A stretch of 64,000 nucleotides of DNA from Ursus arctos (lineage: Eukaryota; Chordata; Mammalia; Carnivora; Ursidae), in NCBI RefSeq assembly GCF_023065955.2, contig NW_026622763.1, positions 82,007,299 through 82,071,298 on the forward strand. Reading direction: 5' to 3'. Shown here piece by piece: positions 45,641 through 56,820 of this stretch. Under the pieces are notes generated by a model. It saw nothing but the letters and a program-made list of their open reading frames with translations. It was not told the origin of the DNA and did no database searches. The number at the start of each line of letters is the position of its first letter. The stretch's first letter is position 1. The translations under genes and the position numbers were made by a program.

Positions 45641-46405
45641 ACTATAATCCAGCCACTCTGCTCCCAGATATTTGCCTATGGGAGAGAACACACGTGCCCT
45701 CAAAAAAGCTTGGACGCAAATTTTTCTGTGCCTTTATTCCTAATAATAAAAAACTGAAAGTGGGCACCTGGGTGGCTCAGTTGGTTAGGCATCTGCCTTT
45801 GGCTCAGATCATGATTCCGGGGTCCTGGGATCGAGCCCTGTGCTGGGCTCCCTGCTCTGCGGGGAATCTGCTTCTTCTCCCTATGCCTGCCACTCCCCCT
45901 GCTTGTGCTCTTTCTCTCTGTCAAATAAATAAACAAAACCTGAAAAAAAAAAACCATACTGAAAGCAGGTGTCTATCGACAGATGATAACACAAACCTGG
46001 GTAGGTCCATGCCTTGGAATATTGCTCATCAATAACAAGGAGCAAATTGCCGATGAATGTGATGACACAGACGAATCTCACAGATGTTATGTTGAGTGAA
46101 AGGAGCAAGACACAAGTACCCAGTGTATGACTCTGCTTCTGTGAAGTTCTAGAACAGGCTGCACTGGAAATCAGATCCATGTTTGCTTGCAGGGGCTGGA
46201 AAGATAGGGAAACAGAGGGGGTCAGGGGAGGAGATTAACTGGGAATAGGCATGAGGGAACTATTTGGGATGATGAAAATGTTCCATGTCTTAGCAAGGGT
46301 GCGGATTATGTGGGTACGTACATTTGCTAGAACTGATCAATCGGTGTACTTAAGATCTGTGCCCTTCAGAATTGTAAGTTACATCTAAATTTTAAAAATA
46401 GGAAA
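45640..46405 (+). mobile_element. Old L1 3' region, plus orientation, split by a SINE
   Basis: The order ataatccagccactctgctc, gtccatgccttggaatattg, tgacacagacgaatctcaca, cagtgtatgactctgcttct and gatgaaaatgttccatgtc reads as an old mammalian L1 3' end. The CAN-SINE at 45763-45945 interrupts it. Confidence 0.75.
45763..45945 (+). mobile_element. CAN-SINE inserted in the old L1
   Basis: Head gggcacctgggtggctcag, middle tctgcctttggctcagatca and tail caaataaataaacaaaacc with A run. Confidence 0.95.
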
Positions 46406-46807
46406 AGAGGTAGGTAATACAGGATTGTTGCAAAACTTTTATAAAGAAGGAATGAAGTAAGCAAGACCGTTTCTGACATCCAAATCTCACACTTCCGAGC
46501 TAACTGCTATTCATTACTTCATGTAACCTTTCAGAGGCTCTTTCTGGGCATATCCTCCCACAGAACCGGGCTCCCCCTGCCCACAGTGCAGTAATGCACT
46601 CCATGACAAGGCGTCCAGCTGGAGGAAGGCCTTCCAGCGAAAAGACTGGAACAGGCCATTTCTGAGTGCCAACAATTTCCTGTTTTCATGTTAAAGATTC
46701 ATTGTTTCTCCATGTTAGCGTGCTTAGAAAGAGTTTGTGGGTGGATACCATGAAGGGGTAAAAGATTGCCTTGGTGACATCGTATTTTTCAAAACAGTTT
46801 TTCTCTT

Positions 46808-46980
46808 GGGGTGCCTGGGTGGCTCAGTCGGTTAAGCATCTGCCTTTGGCTCCGGTCCTGATCCTGGAGTCCTGGGATCCATCCCATGTGGGGCTCCCTG
46901 CTCTGTAGGAGTCTGCCCCTCCCCCTCCTCATGCTCGATCCCATGCGATCAAATAACTAAATAAATAATCTTAAAAAAAT
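46808..46980 (+). mobile_element. CAN-SINE, plus orientation, with target-site duplication
   Basis: Head ggggtgcctgggtggctcag, slightly shortened middle and tail aaataaataatc. The direct repeat gtttttctctt lies at 46797-46807 and 46982-46992. Confidence 0.95.
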
Positions 46981-47099
46981 GGTTTTTCTCTTAGGGGAGC
47001 CACATCCTCCCACCGCTGGCCCCAGGCTCCCCCAGCCTCATCCTTGCCTCACTGTCTCAGGTGATGCTCTTTAAGCTCTGCTGCCCTTTTGCCATTTCT

Positions 47100-47314
47100 T
47101 TTTTTAAGATTTATTTATATATTTGAGAGAGTGAGAGAGAGAGAGAGAGAGAGCCAGCAGGGGGAGGAGCAGACGGAGAGGGCGAGAGAAACTTTAGCAG
47201 AGATCTGCACTGAGTGTGGAGCCCACCACGGAGCCTAACCCCACGACCCTGAGGTCATGAGCTGGGCTGAGGTCAAGAGTCTGACGCTTAACCAACTGTG
47301 CCACCCAGGTGCCC
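47100..47314 (-). mobile_element. CAN-SINE, minus orientation, with target-site duplication
   Basis: T-rich tail, a long gagagagagagagagag tract and the end accaactgtgccacccaggtgcccc. tttgccattt precedes and follows it. Confidence 0.94.
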
Positions 47315-47574
47315 CTCCTCTTTGCCATTTCAACTATGCAGGACACTGTCATCTTCGTGGGCTTGAGCCCCCCTGAGGTGCGTGGAGAACATGCTACTCT
47401 CTCATAGTCTAGACGAGCACTTTCCCAAGAGTGAGACCCCTTCTTAAGGTCTAAATGCCCCAAAGACGTTCCCTATGACACTTTTAATATGAGAAAACAC
47501 ATGGAAAGGAAAAGCTATTAATTAAATAGATTTGCGTTTGATTAACGGTGATAGCATCAACATGCATTGAAATA

Positions 47575-47775
47575 ATGATAATGAGCAGCTAGTATTTCTT
47601 GTGTACTTATGTGCCAGGTATTTGGCTAAGTGCCCTACACACCTTATCTATAACCCCCCCCCCCCAGTGGCACAGGTGGAAATCATCGTTACCCGGAGGA
47701 ATACACAAGGAAACCGAGGCTCAGAGAACTTAAATAACTTGCCTAAGCTCACCCTGCTGAGAAGCAGGGGCCAGA
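47575..47775 (+). mobile_element. MIR element
   Basis: The segments gtgtacttatgtgccaggta, tttggctaagtgccctacac, aaaccgaggctcagagaact and ttgcctaagctcaccctgct form a nearly complete MIR. A C run sits at 47655-47666. Confidence 0.8.
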
Positions 47776-47779
47776 GAAC

Positions 47780-48838
47780 GCAGCGTGCCACTTGCTCTTG
47801 CCTCTTTTATTGACTTATGCTGTGCACAATGCTGGCGGGCCTAGGAATTCCCCAGCGCCGGGTTACTCAGGGCCTCCTGGGACCGGAGGGAGTCAGGCGG
47901 GAGTCACAGGCTATGCGGAAACTAAGGCCGGGTGCCTCGTACTCAGCCTGGACTTGAGCTCCAACGTGTTGGCTGGGACGGGACCCTTCCCGAATGCAGC
48001 CTTGTTCTTCTAGCATCCCTCAACCCCCTTGAGCAACGTGTGCCTGAGTTTGCCTCTGCTTGTCCCCGGGTCCGCCCGGAGGCTGGAGGGGTTAACAGTT
48101 GAGAACTTGTTTGCAGACCATTAGAAACAATAATCACCTTGCCAGTAACCCGATCTACCTCCAAAGAAGGGTCTTGGTTTTAGCAAACAGATTAAGCGGC
48201 CCCGTGAAGTGGAGGGGTGGAGCTCGGGCCTGAGTCAGTTCCTAACCTGCATTTCTTCTGGGCCCTTGGAATTTGTGTGGTGATCAAGCCAGGCCCAAGG
48301 GCCACCTCTGGAGCTCACACCCTTCTGGCTGCTTCTTCCCCCTGGAACTCTGAAAACTCGGAACTTGCCCTGGATCTGACACCGCCCCAGGCACAGGAGC
48401 AAGTAACTCCCCCCGAGGGCCCCTGGACCGCGCCTGCGCACTGAGTCCTCACGGGCCGGGAGCCAGGGGCCGCGTGGTCTTCCCTGGTCCTCGCCGCTGA
48501 GCCTTAGTGCTGTTGTGCCCCCCTTCCTGGCGGAGAGACGGAGGGACAGCTGTGTGCGCGAGCCAGCGCTGCTGGGTCCACTCTCAGGAATTGGGCAAGC
48601 GAGTGGTTAAACATGGCTATTATTAAAAATAAAATAAACCTATAATTACATAAATTATATTTAAAACAAAGGTAATAAGTACTCGAAAGTCGTCACTTCC
48701 TAATTAATTTCTTATGTTTCATGGGTGTCTGTGCTTCGGGGTTCTTCACGTCGGTCGTGTCCGTATGGTGGACTTTCCGTGCCGCAGTGTGCTACCCCAC
48801 ACGTGTCCAGGCCCTCCGTTTCCTTTTTTATTTAAGTT
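47780..48838. other. Intergenic, GC-rich patch
   Basis: No gene is seen. The block at 48400-48600 is CpG-enriched (cgcgcctgcgcactg, gacggagggacagctgtgtg) but short. It is followed by an AT-rich stretch (48610-48700) with homeobox/MEF2-like text. Confidence 0.4.
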
Positions 48839-49032
48839 CTTTTTTTTTTTTAATTTTTATTTGACAGAGAGAGAGACACAGCCAGCGAGAGAGGGAACAC
48901 AAGCAGGGGGAGTGGGAGAGGAAGAAGAAGGCTCCCAGCGGAAGAGCCTGACGTGGGGCTCGATCCCGGAACGCCAGGATCACGCCCTGAGCCGAAGGCA
49001 GACACTTAACGACTGAGCCACCCGGGTGCCCT
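48839..49032 (-). mobile_element. CAN-SINE, minus orientation, young type, with target-site duplication
   Basis: T-rich tail, tttatttgacagagagagag, cagccagcgagagagggaac, ccctgagccgaaggcagaca and the end gccacccgggtgccc. ggccctccgtttcct (48810-48824) recurs as ggccctccctttcct after the element. Confidence 0.95.
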
Positions 49033-49374
49033 GGGCCCTCCCTTTCCTGACGGCATGTTGATCCCTTGAAATCGGCCATGGTGGCGGTGTTGACACCCCA
49101 GAAACTGGCAAATGTACAAATTGGGGCTTGTATTTCCCCCACGGCCCCTCCTCCCTCCTAGCTGTTTGTTAAACATTGACCAGCGTCCCTGTGCTAAGAG
49201 AGGGTGACTGACTCAGCAAGGTCACAAGCATGCAGTTGGACCCCCGGGAGCTCCCCGCTGCGCTGCTCTACATCTTAAAAAATAATGAACATTCACAACA
49301 CGTTGATTGCAAGGAACTAAATGAGTTGAAGGAGGATCAGTGGTTAAAGATGAAAAGACTTAAAGATACAATAT

Positions 49375-49560
49375 GCTACGATCACAGTATGTGCCCTGTG
49401 TGGATTCTGATTAAAATAAACTAAAAAAATGATGACCTGTATGAGGCATTTGGAAATTGGAGCCCTTACTAGGTATTTGATGATATCCATGAATTATCCT
49501 GATTTTTTTAGGTGTGATATGGTATCATTTTTTAGAGCACTGAGTATTTCAGAGGAAATG
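49375..49560 (+). mobile_element. Old L1 3' end remnant
   Basis: The segments tgtgtggattctgattaaaa, ttggaaattggagccct, tatttgatgatatccatgaa and ttaggtgtgatatggtatca match the 3' UTR text of old mammalian L1. Confidence 0.6.
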
Positions 49561-49615
49561 GCATGCTAGGGAGATGAGCTTTAATAATCATTTAAAAAGT
49601 GAGTGCGCTTACAGG

Positions 49616-49725
49616 CTAGTCCTTCTCAAAACGTGGTTCCTGGCCCACAGCGCCAGCAGCACCTGGGAAAATGCCAGTTCTCAGGCCCCACTCCAGACCG
49701 GCTGACCTGGACATTCAGTGTTAGC
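49616..49725 (+). mobile_element. MER5-type DNA-transposon remnant
   Basis: The segments tagtccttctcaaaacgtgg, cagcagcacctgggaaaatg and ctcaggccccactccagacc are the recognisable MER5A core. Confidence 0.7.
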
Positions 49726-49729
49726 CAGC

Positions 49730-51125
49730 CCCCAGCGTGGCTGACTCTGAGGCCAGCTCCAGTCACAACGGCTGGTTTAGATGAAACAAGATTCACCTTG
49801 AGTTGATGATGGATCCTTGAGGCTGGGTGACACATGGATGGGGTGGGGAGTCGCAGGTATGGGTGAAATTTTCTCTAACAAAACGTCTAAAGAATTAATA
49901 GACACACCAGACAAAGGCAGTGTAGGTCTGACGGGAGAGGTCCTGGCTGCACAAGACAGATGGATTCTCTCCGATGCCTTCACCGCATCGCATTGGTACA
50001 CGTGTCTTTGTCTTTTGAATTAAAAATCCAGGTGAATGTCTGCATGGGCTCCTGACTTTAAGCAGCTGTTCGTGCTGGTCCCCCTCCTGCCAACCCCGGT
50101 TCCTCGGGTTTCTCTCACCCACCCCGCCCCTTCATTTGAAGCCCTTGTGTTAATAAGGTTTGATCCTGAAATCTCCAGTCGCTCAGAGGAGCAACTATTT
50201 TAATTTTCAACTTCCACCGAAAGCTGTGTGACTTGAAAACAGCCACCCTCCAGACCTGATTATCAGCTACAGACGTGATGCAATTAATTAACGATATGCA
50301 GCCTCTCACCACACGAGCTGCTTAACTTCGAGCCCATTGTAGCTCTGGTTTACTTAGCAGATAGGGCCTAAGAGCCTCTAACTGTTTACCTCCCTCTGGA
50401 GGGGCTGTCCTGGGCAGATGAATTCATTAGTTGGTGTTTGCAGAACGGCAGGAAAATCCTCACCCCCCCCCAAAAAAAAGCATTAGGTGAGTTTTTAGTT
50501 CTATTTATTTATTTTCTGTGTAAAAGGTACTGAAAAACTGAACTTACATCCAAGTTACGTTGTTCTGTCCCGCCCTGGCTGGTTTTCCCCACGTCCTGAC
50601 CCGTCCCCCGCTCTCCACCCCTCCTTTCCTCCAGCCCATTTTTTTTTCTCTGTCTCTCATTTCCGCTATTTCTCCAACTGGAAAACTCTTTGGATTTTGT
50701 CCCAGAGGATGGAAAAGGTCTGTCTGTCCATTAGATGGGATATTTGAGGATTTTTAGTCTTTTAGGTTTAAATGCCAAACGCCTTCAAATCCGTGGCTTC
50801 CTGGTACTCCCACCCAGCCCACCTCCAGGAAGCTGGCCTTTCCTTTTTTTTTTTTCCTTCCTTCCCCACTTCCCTTCCCTCCCCTCTCTTCTTTTTAAAA
50901 AACAGCCCTGTTGAGGCTTTGTCAAGAAATAGCAAGCACATTTTTTTCTAGAAACTGCACTTCCCAAAACTCTGAAGAAGGAAGAAGAGGAGCGGCCATT
51001 TTCTTGCAGACAGGGAGGCAGAAGCAGAACGGGGGCGGGGGGGGGGGGGGGAGGAGGGAGAAAAGAACATTTTGGGGGCAGGGAGGACATTTGAACTCTG
51101 CCTCATCTTTTTCAACTATTCCTCC
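49730..51125. other. Intergenic, candidate regulatory patch at 50150-50460
   Basis: No gene is seen. The 50150-50460 part is repeat-free and dense in homeobox-like text (aattaattaacgat at about 50281, tgattatcagc at about 50256, attcattag at about 50424). C, T and G homopolymers follow (50461-51060). Confidence 0.4.
51037..51051. repeat. G homopolymer, G-quadruplex-prone
   Basis: A run of about 14 G (gggggggggggg) follows cgggggc in a purine-rich strand. It is of assembly and structural interest only. Confidence 0.7.
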
Positions 51126-51129
51126 TAGA

Positions 51130-51265
51130 ACAGGATTTCTGAAGTGCGCTCTATAGGGCTGTGGAGGTGGAATGCAGGTTCCAGGGGCCACACTCTAAGC
51201 CAACCGAATCAGTTTCTGGGGACGGACTCTGGGCATCTGTATTTCTAGCAAGCTCCTCAGACCGT
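51130..51265 (+). mobile_element. MER5-type remnant
   Basis: The segments caggttccaggggccacact, ccgaatcagtttctggggac, gggcatctgtatttctagca and agctcctcag follow the MER5 order. Confidence 0.55.
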
Positions 51266-51319
51266 GTGGAAGTTCACTGACCTTTGAGCACCACGGATCC
51301 AGAGGGCAAGGCCCTGGGT

Positions 51320-51570
51320 CCTATTTACTGAATGCTTTCTGGATGTCAGGTTCTGCACAAGGGAGGGAAATGGCTTTGGCTTTGGTTTTTGAAAGGCCAA
51401 ACTCCAGGCACCCTTTTAAAAAAATGAGTACTTCACTTTGTTATTTTATATTCATGGTATTTACTGGGTGTTTGGTATATGCCAGGTGCTTTATAATCCT
51501 CACAACCACCCCGATCTCTATTCTTGTACCCATTTTACAGATGAGGAAACAGATGTGGAAGAGGTAAAAT
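51320..51570 (+). mobile_element. MIR remnant(s)
   Basis: The segments ttactgaatgctttctggat, tttactgggtgtttggtata, tgccaggtgctttata and cccattttacagatgaggaa are MIR text with an apparent duplication of the 5' part. Confidence 0.7.
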
Positions 51571-52167
51571 AGTTTTCCTACCTCACACCAATAACCTGTG
51601 GTATCTTTCAACTCCTGCATTTCTGGCTCAAGGCTGAGCTGTTATCTCCCAAGCTGAACGGCAGTGACCCCATTTCCCACACCGGAAACTGAAACTCATG
51701 ACTTCACAGGTATGTTTTTGTTTTTACAGACAACTGTTCATAATATTCGCAATCTGGAAGGTCTCCTTCTGTCCTGGGTGTGTGTTAGTCTGTTCTACAC
51801 TTTGTAGCATGTCGTTCCAGTCAGACATGGCGGCAGTCCTGGGCCCACTTTGCTGAGCCCCCAGGGCAGGAGACCCCGGCCTTCCTCCCCTGATATTGGG
51901 GAGTTATGAACCTATTTTAAAATTATTCCACAATAAAAATAAATCACAAGTTCCCATTTACTTCCCACCCCCATTCTCCTCAGGAGCAAGTTCGGTGACC
52001 AGTGTAGGGTGTTTCCTTGGAGACCTTTCCCTGGCTTGTGCACATACGATATATTTCTTTTTCTTAACATAAATGGAAAGGTATTGTGTATAGCGGCCTT
52101 TTTCATGTCATGATTTATTGTAGACTTTTCTTTGCCTACCTCATTCTTTTTAAAAACATATTTGCAT
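51571..52167. other. Intergenic, with old L1-like antisense text
   Basis: The part at 51920-52140 (ttccttggagacctttccct, catgtcatgatttattgtag) resembles old antisense L1. No gene is seen. Confidence 0.4.
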
Positions 52168-52391
52168 TTAAAAATATTTATTTATTTGTATATTTATATT
52201 TATTTATATAGAGAGAAGACAGAGAGACAGCACGAGTGGTGGGGAGAGCAGAGAGGGAGAGAGAAAACCTTAATCAGGCTCCATGACTAGTACGGAGCCC
52301 TATGCAGCGTTCGATCTCACAATCCCGAGATCATGACCTGAGCTGAAATCAAGAGTCAGACACTTAACCAACTGAGCCACCCAGGTGCCCT
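52168..52391 (-). mobile_element. CAN-SINE, minus orientation (cluster copy 1)
   Basis: AT-rich tail (atttatttatttgtatattt), agagagaagacagagagaca, gatcatgacctgagctgaa and the end gccacccaggtgccc. It is flanked by tgcattt. Confidence 0.93.
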
Positions 52392-52395
52392 GCAT

Positions 52396-52588
52396 TTTTT
52401 TTTTTTAAGATTTTATTTATTTGAGAGAGAGTGAATGAGAAAGAGAGAGAGAGAGCACAAGCAGGGGGAGGGAGAGGGAGAAGCAGACTCCCCACTGAGC
52501 AGGGAGCCCAACATGGGGCTGGATCCCAGGCCCCTGGGATCATGACCAGAGCTGAAGGTAGAACTTCGCTGACGGAGCCGCCCAGGCA
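52396..52588 (-). mobile_element. CAN-SINE, minus orientation (cluster copy 2)
   Basis: T run, aagattttatttatttgaga, cacaagcagggggagggaga, gatcatgaccagagctg and the degraded end gccgcccaggca. Confidence 0.93.
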
Positions 52589-52748
52589 TTTTTAATAGTA
52601 AAGGCACACTGAAGAAGTTCAGTGATGGGAGGAGAAAGAAGGGTATTTTTAAGGCATAATTCGAAAAAAAAAAAAAAAAAGGATGATGGTGGGTTTTTTT
52701 GTTTGTTTGTTTTGTTCTGTTCTGTTTTTTTTGTTTTTTGTTTTTGTT

Positions 52749-52920
52749 TTTTTTTTTTGAGAGAGAAAGAGAGCAAGTGAGGAGGGGCGGAGAGAATCTT
52801 AAGCAGGCTCCATGCAGAGTGTGGAGCCCTACTCAGGCCTCAATCTCACCACCTGGAAAGTATGACCTGAGCCAAAATTAAGAGTTGGATGCTTAACTGA
52901 CTGAAACACCCAGGCACCCC
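52749..52920 (-). mobile_element. CAN-SINE, minus orientation (cluster copy 3)
   Basis: T run, gagagagaaagagagcaagt, aatcttaagcaggctccatg, tatgacctgagccaaaatta and the end aaacacccaggcacccc. Confidence 0.92.
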
Positions 52921-52922
52921 TA

Positions 52923-53028
52923 AATATTTTATTTTTTTAAGTAATCTCTACAGCCAACACGGGGCTCGAACCTACAACCTCGAGGTCAGGAGTCTGCACT
53001 CCACTGACTGAGCTGGCCAGGCGCTCCT
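52923..53028 (-). mobile_element. Short CAN-SINE variant, minus orientation (cluster copy 4)
   Basis: The segments aatattttatttttttaagt, aatctctacagccaacacgg, ggctcgaacctacaacctcg and ctgagctggccaggcgctcc form the compact tRNA-Lys-like variant, adjacent to copy 3. Confidence 0.88.
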
Positions 53029-53064
53029 AGAATGATAGTGATTTTTGAATCCAAGTTGAAAATA

Positions 53065-53870
53065 CCTTTTTTTTTTATTGTGGTTAAATATCCATAACAT
53101 AAAAGTGGCCATTTTAACCATTTTTAGGTGTCCAGCTCAGTGACATCAAGCACATTCACATTCGATCGCCACCCCCCCATCTCCAGAACTCTTTCATTTT
53201 CCCTCCCTGGATTCCATACTCACAAAATCCCCCCCGCTGCTCCCCTGCCCTGGCAACACGGTTCCACTTTGTCTCCCCGAATCTGACCGCTCCAGGGTCT
53301 CCTGTAAGCGGGATCACACGGTGTCTGCCTCCTTGTATCGGTTCATTGCGCGTAGCGTCACGTCTTCAAGGACCATCCCTGTGGCAGCGTGTGTCAGAAT
53401 TTCCTTCCTTTAAAGGCCCACAGCCCCTCATGTATATGCCACATTTTGTTTTTCCCTCTTCTATCATTCGTTCCCACCTTTTGACTACTGTGAATGATGC
53501 TGCTGTGAACGTGGGCGAGCAAAGCTCTGTTGCGGTCCTCGCCGTCATTTCTGTGGGGTCGGTACCGCGTGTGGACTTGCTGGATCGTATGTACTCCTAC
53601 GCTCACTCGTTCTTTCTAAGTACCCATCCTATTCCTTCGTCTCTTTCCTGGGTTTACTGGCAATTTAACTTCACTTTTCTATAAACTGCCCCTGGCATGA
53701 TTTTTAATGGGATTTTAGACAATCTTTATATAATCTGGATGTTCATTCTTTTATCTGTTATACACCTGGCAAATTATTCACATTTAAAAACAACTTTCTA
53801 CATCATTCCAGATCCAAGCACTTGTCCTTATCTCTGATTATTTAAGAACTATTTATTGATGAGAATTTTT
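53065..53870 (-). mobile_element. Old L1 region, antisense
   Basis: The segments tttttattgtggttaaatat, ccataacataaaagtggcca, ggtgtccagctcagtgacat, gttcattgcgcgtagcgtca, gactactgtgaatgatgctg and gtggacttgctggatcgtat are the typical reverse text of an old mammalian L1. Confidence 0.85.
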
Positions 53871-54335
53871 ATTAGTCTAAAGATAAGAGCACCAGGCGGC
53901 CATCTGGACGCAGCCTAGGGCCTGTCTCACGGAAGGTGCTCTGTAAATGTTTGCTGAACGACTGAATTACTTTTGGACAGCACGTGGTTTCATTAGTTTC
54001 TTTTTAAGGATTCACCGAGGTCTGTCCAATCTAGAAGCTAAATTAAATCCTTCATGGTACCTCCTAGCACCGCTCTCCTTAAGTTTAACCAGTTCTACCA
54101 ACTTCAGGGGAAAAAAAAATTAAGCCAAATTGCTATAAAAAAATCATAGATCATTCAAGTTTCTGTTATTTGAAAAGCACTGCAGGGAAACTGTCCTGTG
54201 GTGGGCTTTGTCAAAACGAAGATAGTTAGTGATCAAATAACCCGTAGCCTAGAAAAGTGTGGAAAAGGGACCGTAGTTCTTCACTCAGTCCTCCTGCCTC
54301 TTCTCCAGGAAAGATTAGTATAGGCTTAATAAGTA
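53871..54335. other. Intergenic, MIR tail and unique sequence
   Basis: A MIR tail is near 53930-53970 (ggtgctctgtaaatgtttgc). The rest is unique AT-rich sequence. Confidence 0.45.
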
Positions 54336-54515
54336 TCAAATCATTTGCCGAACACTGTACATCTGGTATTTAATCTTCAACATAATCCTGCAGGGGAACC
54401 ATGAGCGTGCACATTTGACACATGTGGGGGCTCAGGAAGGCTAAGTCGCTGGCTGGAGGTCACACAGCATGTGGTAAATGGTAGAGCTGGGAATTCATCC
54501 CTGTCCCTGGGGTGG
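54335..54515 (+). mobile_element. MIR element
   Basis: The segments ccgaacactgtacatctggt, atttaatcttcaacataatc, ggctcaggaaggctaagtcg and ggtcacacagcatgtggtaa are diagnostic. Confidence 0.8.
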
Positions 54516-56215
54516 CAGGTGCTGGGATCTTCTTCTCATCTGTGCCCCTGGTACCCCAAGACTGGATCAGGGTTCCTACCAGGAACCATGGCCCAGAGTG
54601 CGTGACCTTGCCCAGGGATGTGCATGAAGGGAGCAGGAAGCTGGCTGGGGTTGCAGGTTGAAGTGACTTTTCCATGAACCTCAGAGGCTGGCCAAGCCCT
54701 TCCCTCTCCTGAGACTGCTTCCCTGAGGCGCTGCCGGGTCCTGGGGGCTGGAGGGCCCCCGGGGTGCAGCGTGACTGCTCCAGCTGGTCATCCCTTGGGA
54801 ATGGCTCTGCGCATCTGTGGGGTGACGCCGCCTCCCAACTGCAGCCCTTAGAGAGCTCTGCCTTTTGAACCCTGACCACGCAGGGAATTTGCAGCTTACT
54901 GCAGGTGTATGTTTGTTCTTGTATTGCTCTCTGGACTTTGTTTCTTGTCACACCAGACACACAGTGACGTCTCCAGGGCCAGAGGCCTGGGTACGTTTTT
55001 TGAATATGGCTCTTCTCAAATACGGCCCTGGACCCAGGTATTGACTAATAAAGTGTATGTTTAGTGTACAACCATTTCAGAGCCTCTGAGACCTTAGGGT
55101 TAGCGGAGAATAAGTGGTATGAATAACTGTTCTCAGAGAGGAGAAGAAAGATGAGGGAGAACTTCTCATATTGAATTTTATGTTTCTGGAAAGAGTGCCA
55201 TGTACCCGTTTGTAAATGCAATCAGCCGAACGTTAAGGGGGGACCCCGCCCAGAGTTCCCGGTACCCTTCCCCTTGTGCTCATCCTAACTTCCAGTCTTA
55301 AGTGTAGCTCATTTCCTAGAATTGCCTGCTCCAGGGCCTGTTAAGTAGGAAGCACCCCTCGGGAACCTGGTGGGGGTGGCGGCAGCAAAGGTGAGAAGAG
55401 GACCCCCATTTTACTTGGAGGCGTGAACAATTAATCTATCCTTTGGATGGCAATTTAAAATATCATTTGGAATTATCATGCAAATCCTAGAGGGGTTTTG
55501 GCTTTTCTCACAAGCGTGTGGACCATTTTAAATGCCAAGACGCCGAGGGGCTCACTTGTGTGCGATTCGCCTGTGCCGTCCTGATTCCCGGCCACCTCGA
55601 TCCCAGTTGCTCTCATCTTTGAGCTTGTCCCCGGGTGATCTCCTGTTACCTGTATCAGTTACAGAGTCCTCACTGAAAGAAACAATGCTCCTGAAGATGG
55701 AAGCCTGCCCCCCCCCCCCCCCCCCGCTCCCCGCTTCACTCAAAGTAATGCGCCAGCAGCCAGATGACCCTGTGCCTGTTCACAGCCAGACTGTGGCCCT
55801 GGCCTTGCGGGCTCCGGGGAGAGTCATAACTCCTGTTAACAGGAATCCTTTGACAACTTTGGAGGAAAAGAATGTGGACTCGTCTTATTGCCCTGGGTAA
55901 CCATCATAGATAGAATCCCTGGACTCCTCCAGGTATCCCCCCACACCCAGGTGTGGGAGGCTACTTTTTCTCATTTCGAGGTAAGACCACATATATCTAC
56001 ACCTGGGAGCCCCAAATCGTGGTTGTCAGCAGAAAGCGCGTTGGGAGAAGTTGGTGGTTTCAGTTAAGGGGAGACAGAAAAGACTGTTTCCGCTTTCCCT
56101 GGAAATCTTTCTCCTTAGGAGGTGCTCAAAGGCTCGTCATGGGCACAGATATCCTTCTGAAGCAACACGGTTTGGGAGCAGACTTGCTCCTTGGCCAAGG
56201 CAAGGATCAGTAACA
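54516..56215. other. Intergenic, no gene seen
   Basis: Unique sequence. A minus-strand ORF of 166 codons (54460-54960) partly overlaps the MIR and has no domain. A run of about 19 C at 55710-55728 is a homopolymer. No exon was recognised. Confidence 0.45.
55710..55728. repeat. C homopolymer
   Basis: An uninterrupted run of about 19 C precedes gctccccgc. It is prone to sequencing error and length variation. Confidence 0.85.
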
Positions 56216-56224
56216 TCACGGAAG

Positions 56225-56395
56225 GCTGTGCTGTCCAAGGTGGGAGCTTCCCAGCCACAAGTGGCTATTGAAATTTATACTATTTGAAATGAAATAAGAT
56301 TAAACATTCATATTCTTAGTTGCACTAGCTATGACATTCCAAGTGCTGGTGGCTTCCGTGCTGGACCGCGCAGCCACAGGACACTTCTGTCATTG
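56225..56395 (-). mobile_element. DNA-transposon-type MER remnant
   Basis: The segments gtgctgtccaaggtgggagc, ccacaagtggctattgaaat, attccaagtgctggtggctt and ccgtgctggaccgcgcagcc belong to the same family as the element at 40345-40870, shortened in the middle. Confidence 0.6.
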
Positions 56396-56603
56396 CAGAA
56401 AGTGCTATTGGACTGTGTCACTCTAGGGCACGCCGCTTACCAGAGGCTGCCTCGCTGGTCCCAGAGGGCGGTGAGCGGCACTGTGGCCCTGAGGGCCCCG
56501 CGGGAGGGGAGAGTGAGGAGAGTCACCGTGAGTCTGCACGCCCAGCCAGGTATGGTCACTGGAGTGAAAACTTAATGATACTTTCCATAAACATGTATTT
56601 CTT

Positions 56604-56801
56604 TTTTTTTTTTTAAGATTTTATTTATTTATTTGACAGAGAGAGAGACAGCCAGTGAGAGAGGGAACACAAGCAGGGGGAGTGGGAGAGGAAGAAGCAG
56701 GCTCATAGCAGAAGAGCCTGATGTGGGGCTCGATCCCACAACGCCGGGATCATGCCCTGAGCCGAAGGCAGACGCTTAACCGCTGTGCCACCCAGGCGCC
56801 C
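56604..56801 (-). mobile_element. CAN-SINE, minus orientation, young, with perfect 19-bp target duplication
   Basis: T-rich tail, tttatttgacagagagagag, cagccagtgagagagggaac, ccctgagccgaaggcagacg and the end gccacccaggcgccccc. The 19-bp direct repeat ccataaacatgtatttctt is identical at 56585-56603 and 56802-56820, which indicates a recent insertion. Confidence 0.97.
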
Positions 56802-56820
56802 CCATAAACATGTATTTCTT

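Noticed and set aside
49230..49424. 64-codon ORF beginning MQLDPRELPAALL
   Set aside because: It reads into old L1 3' UTR text and has no start or splice context.
54460..54960. 166-codon minus-strand ORF
   Set aside because: It overlaps a MIR element, has no domain or splice context, and the composition is that of ordinary GC-rich intergenic DNA.
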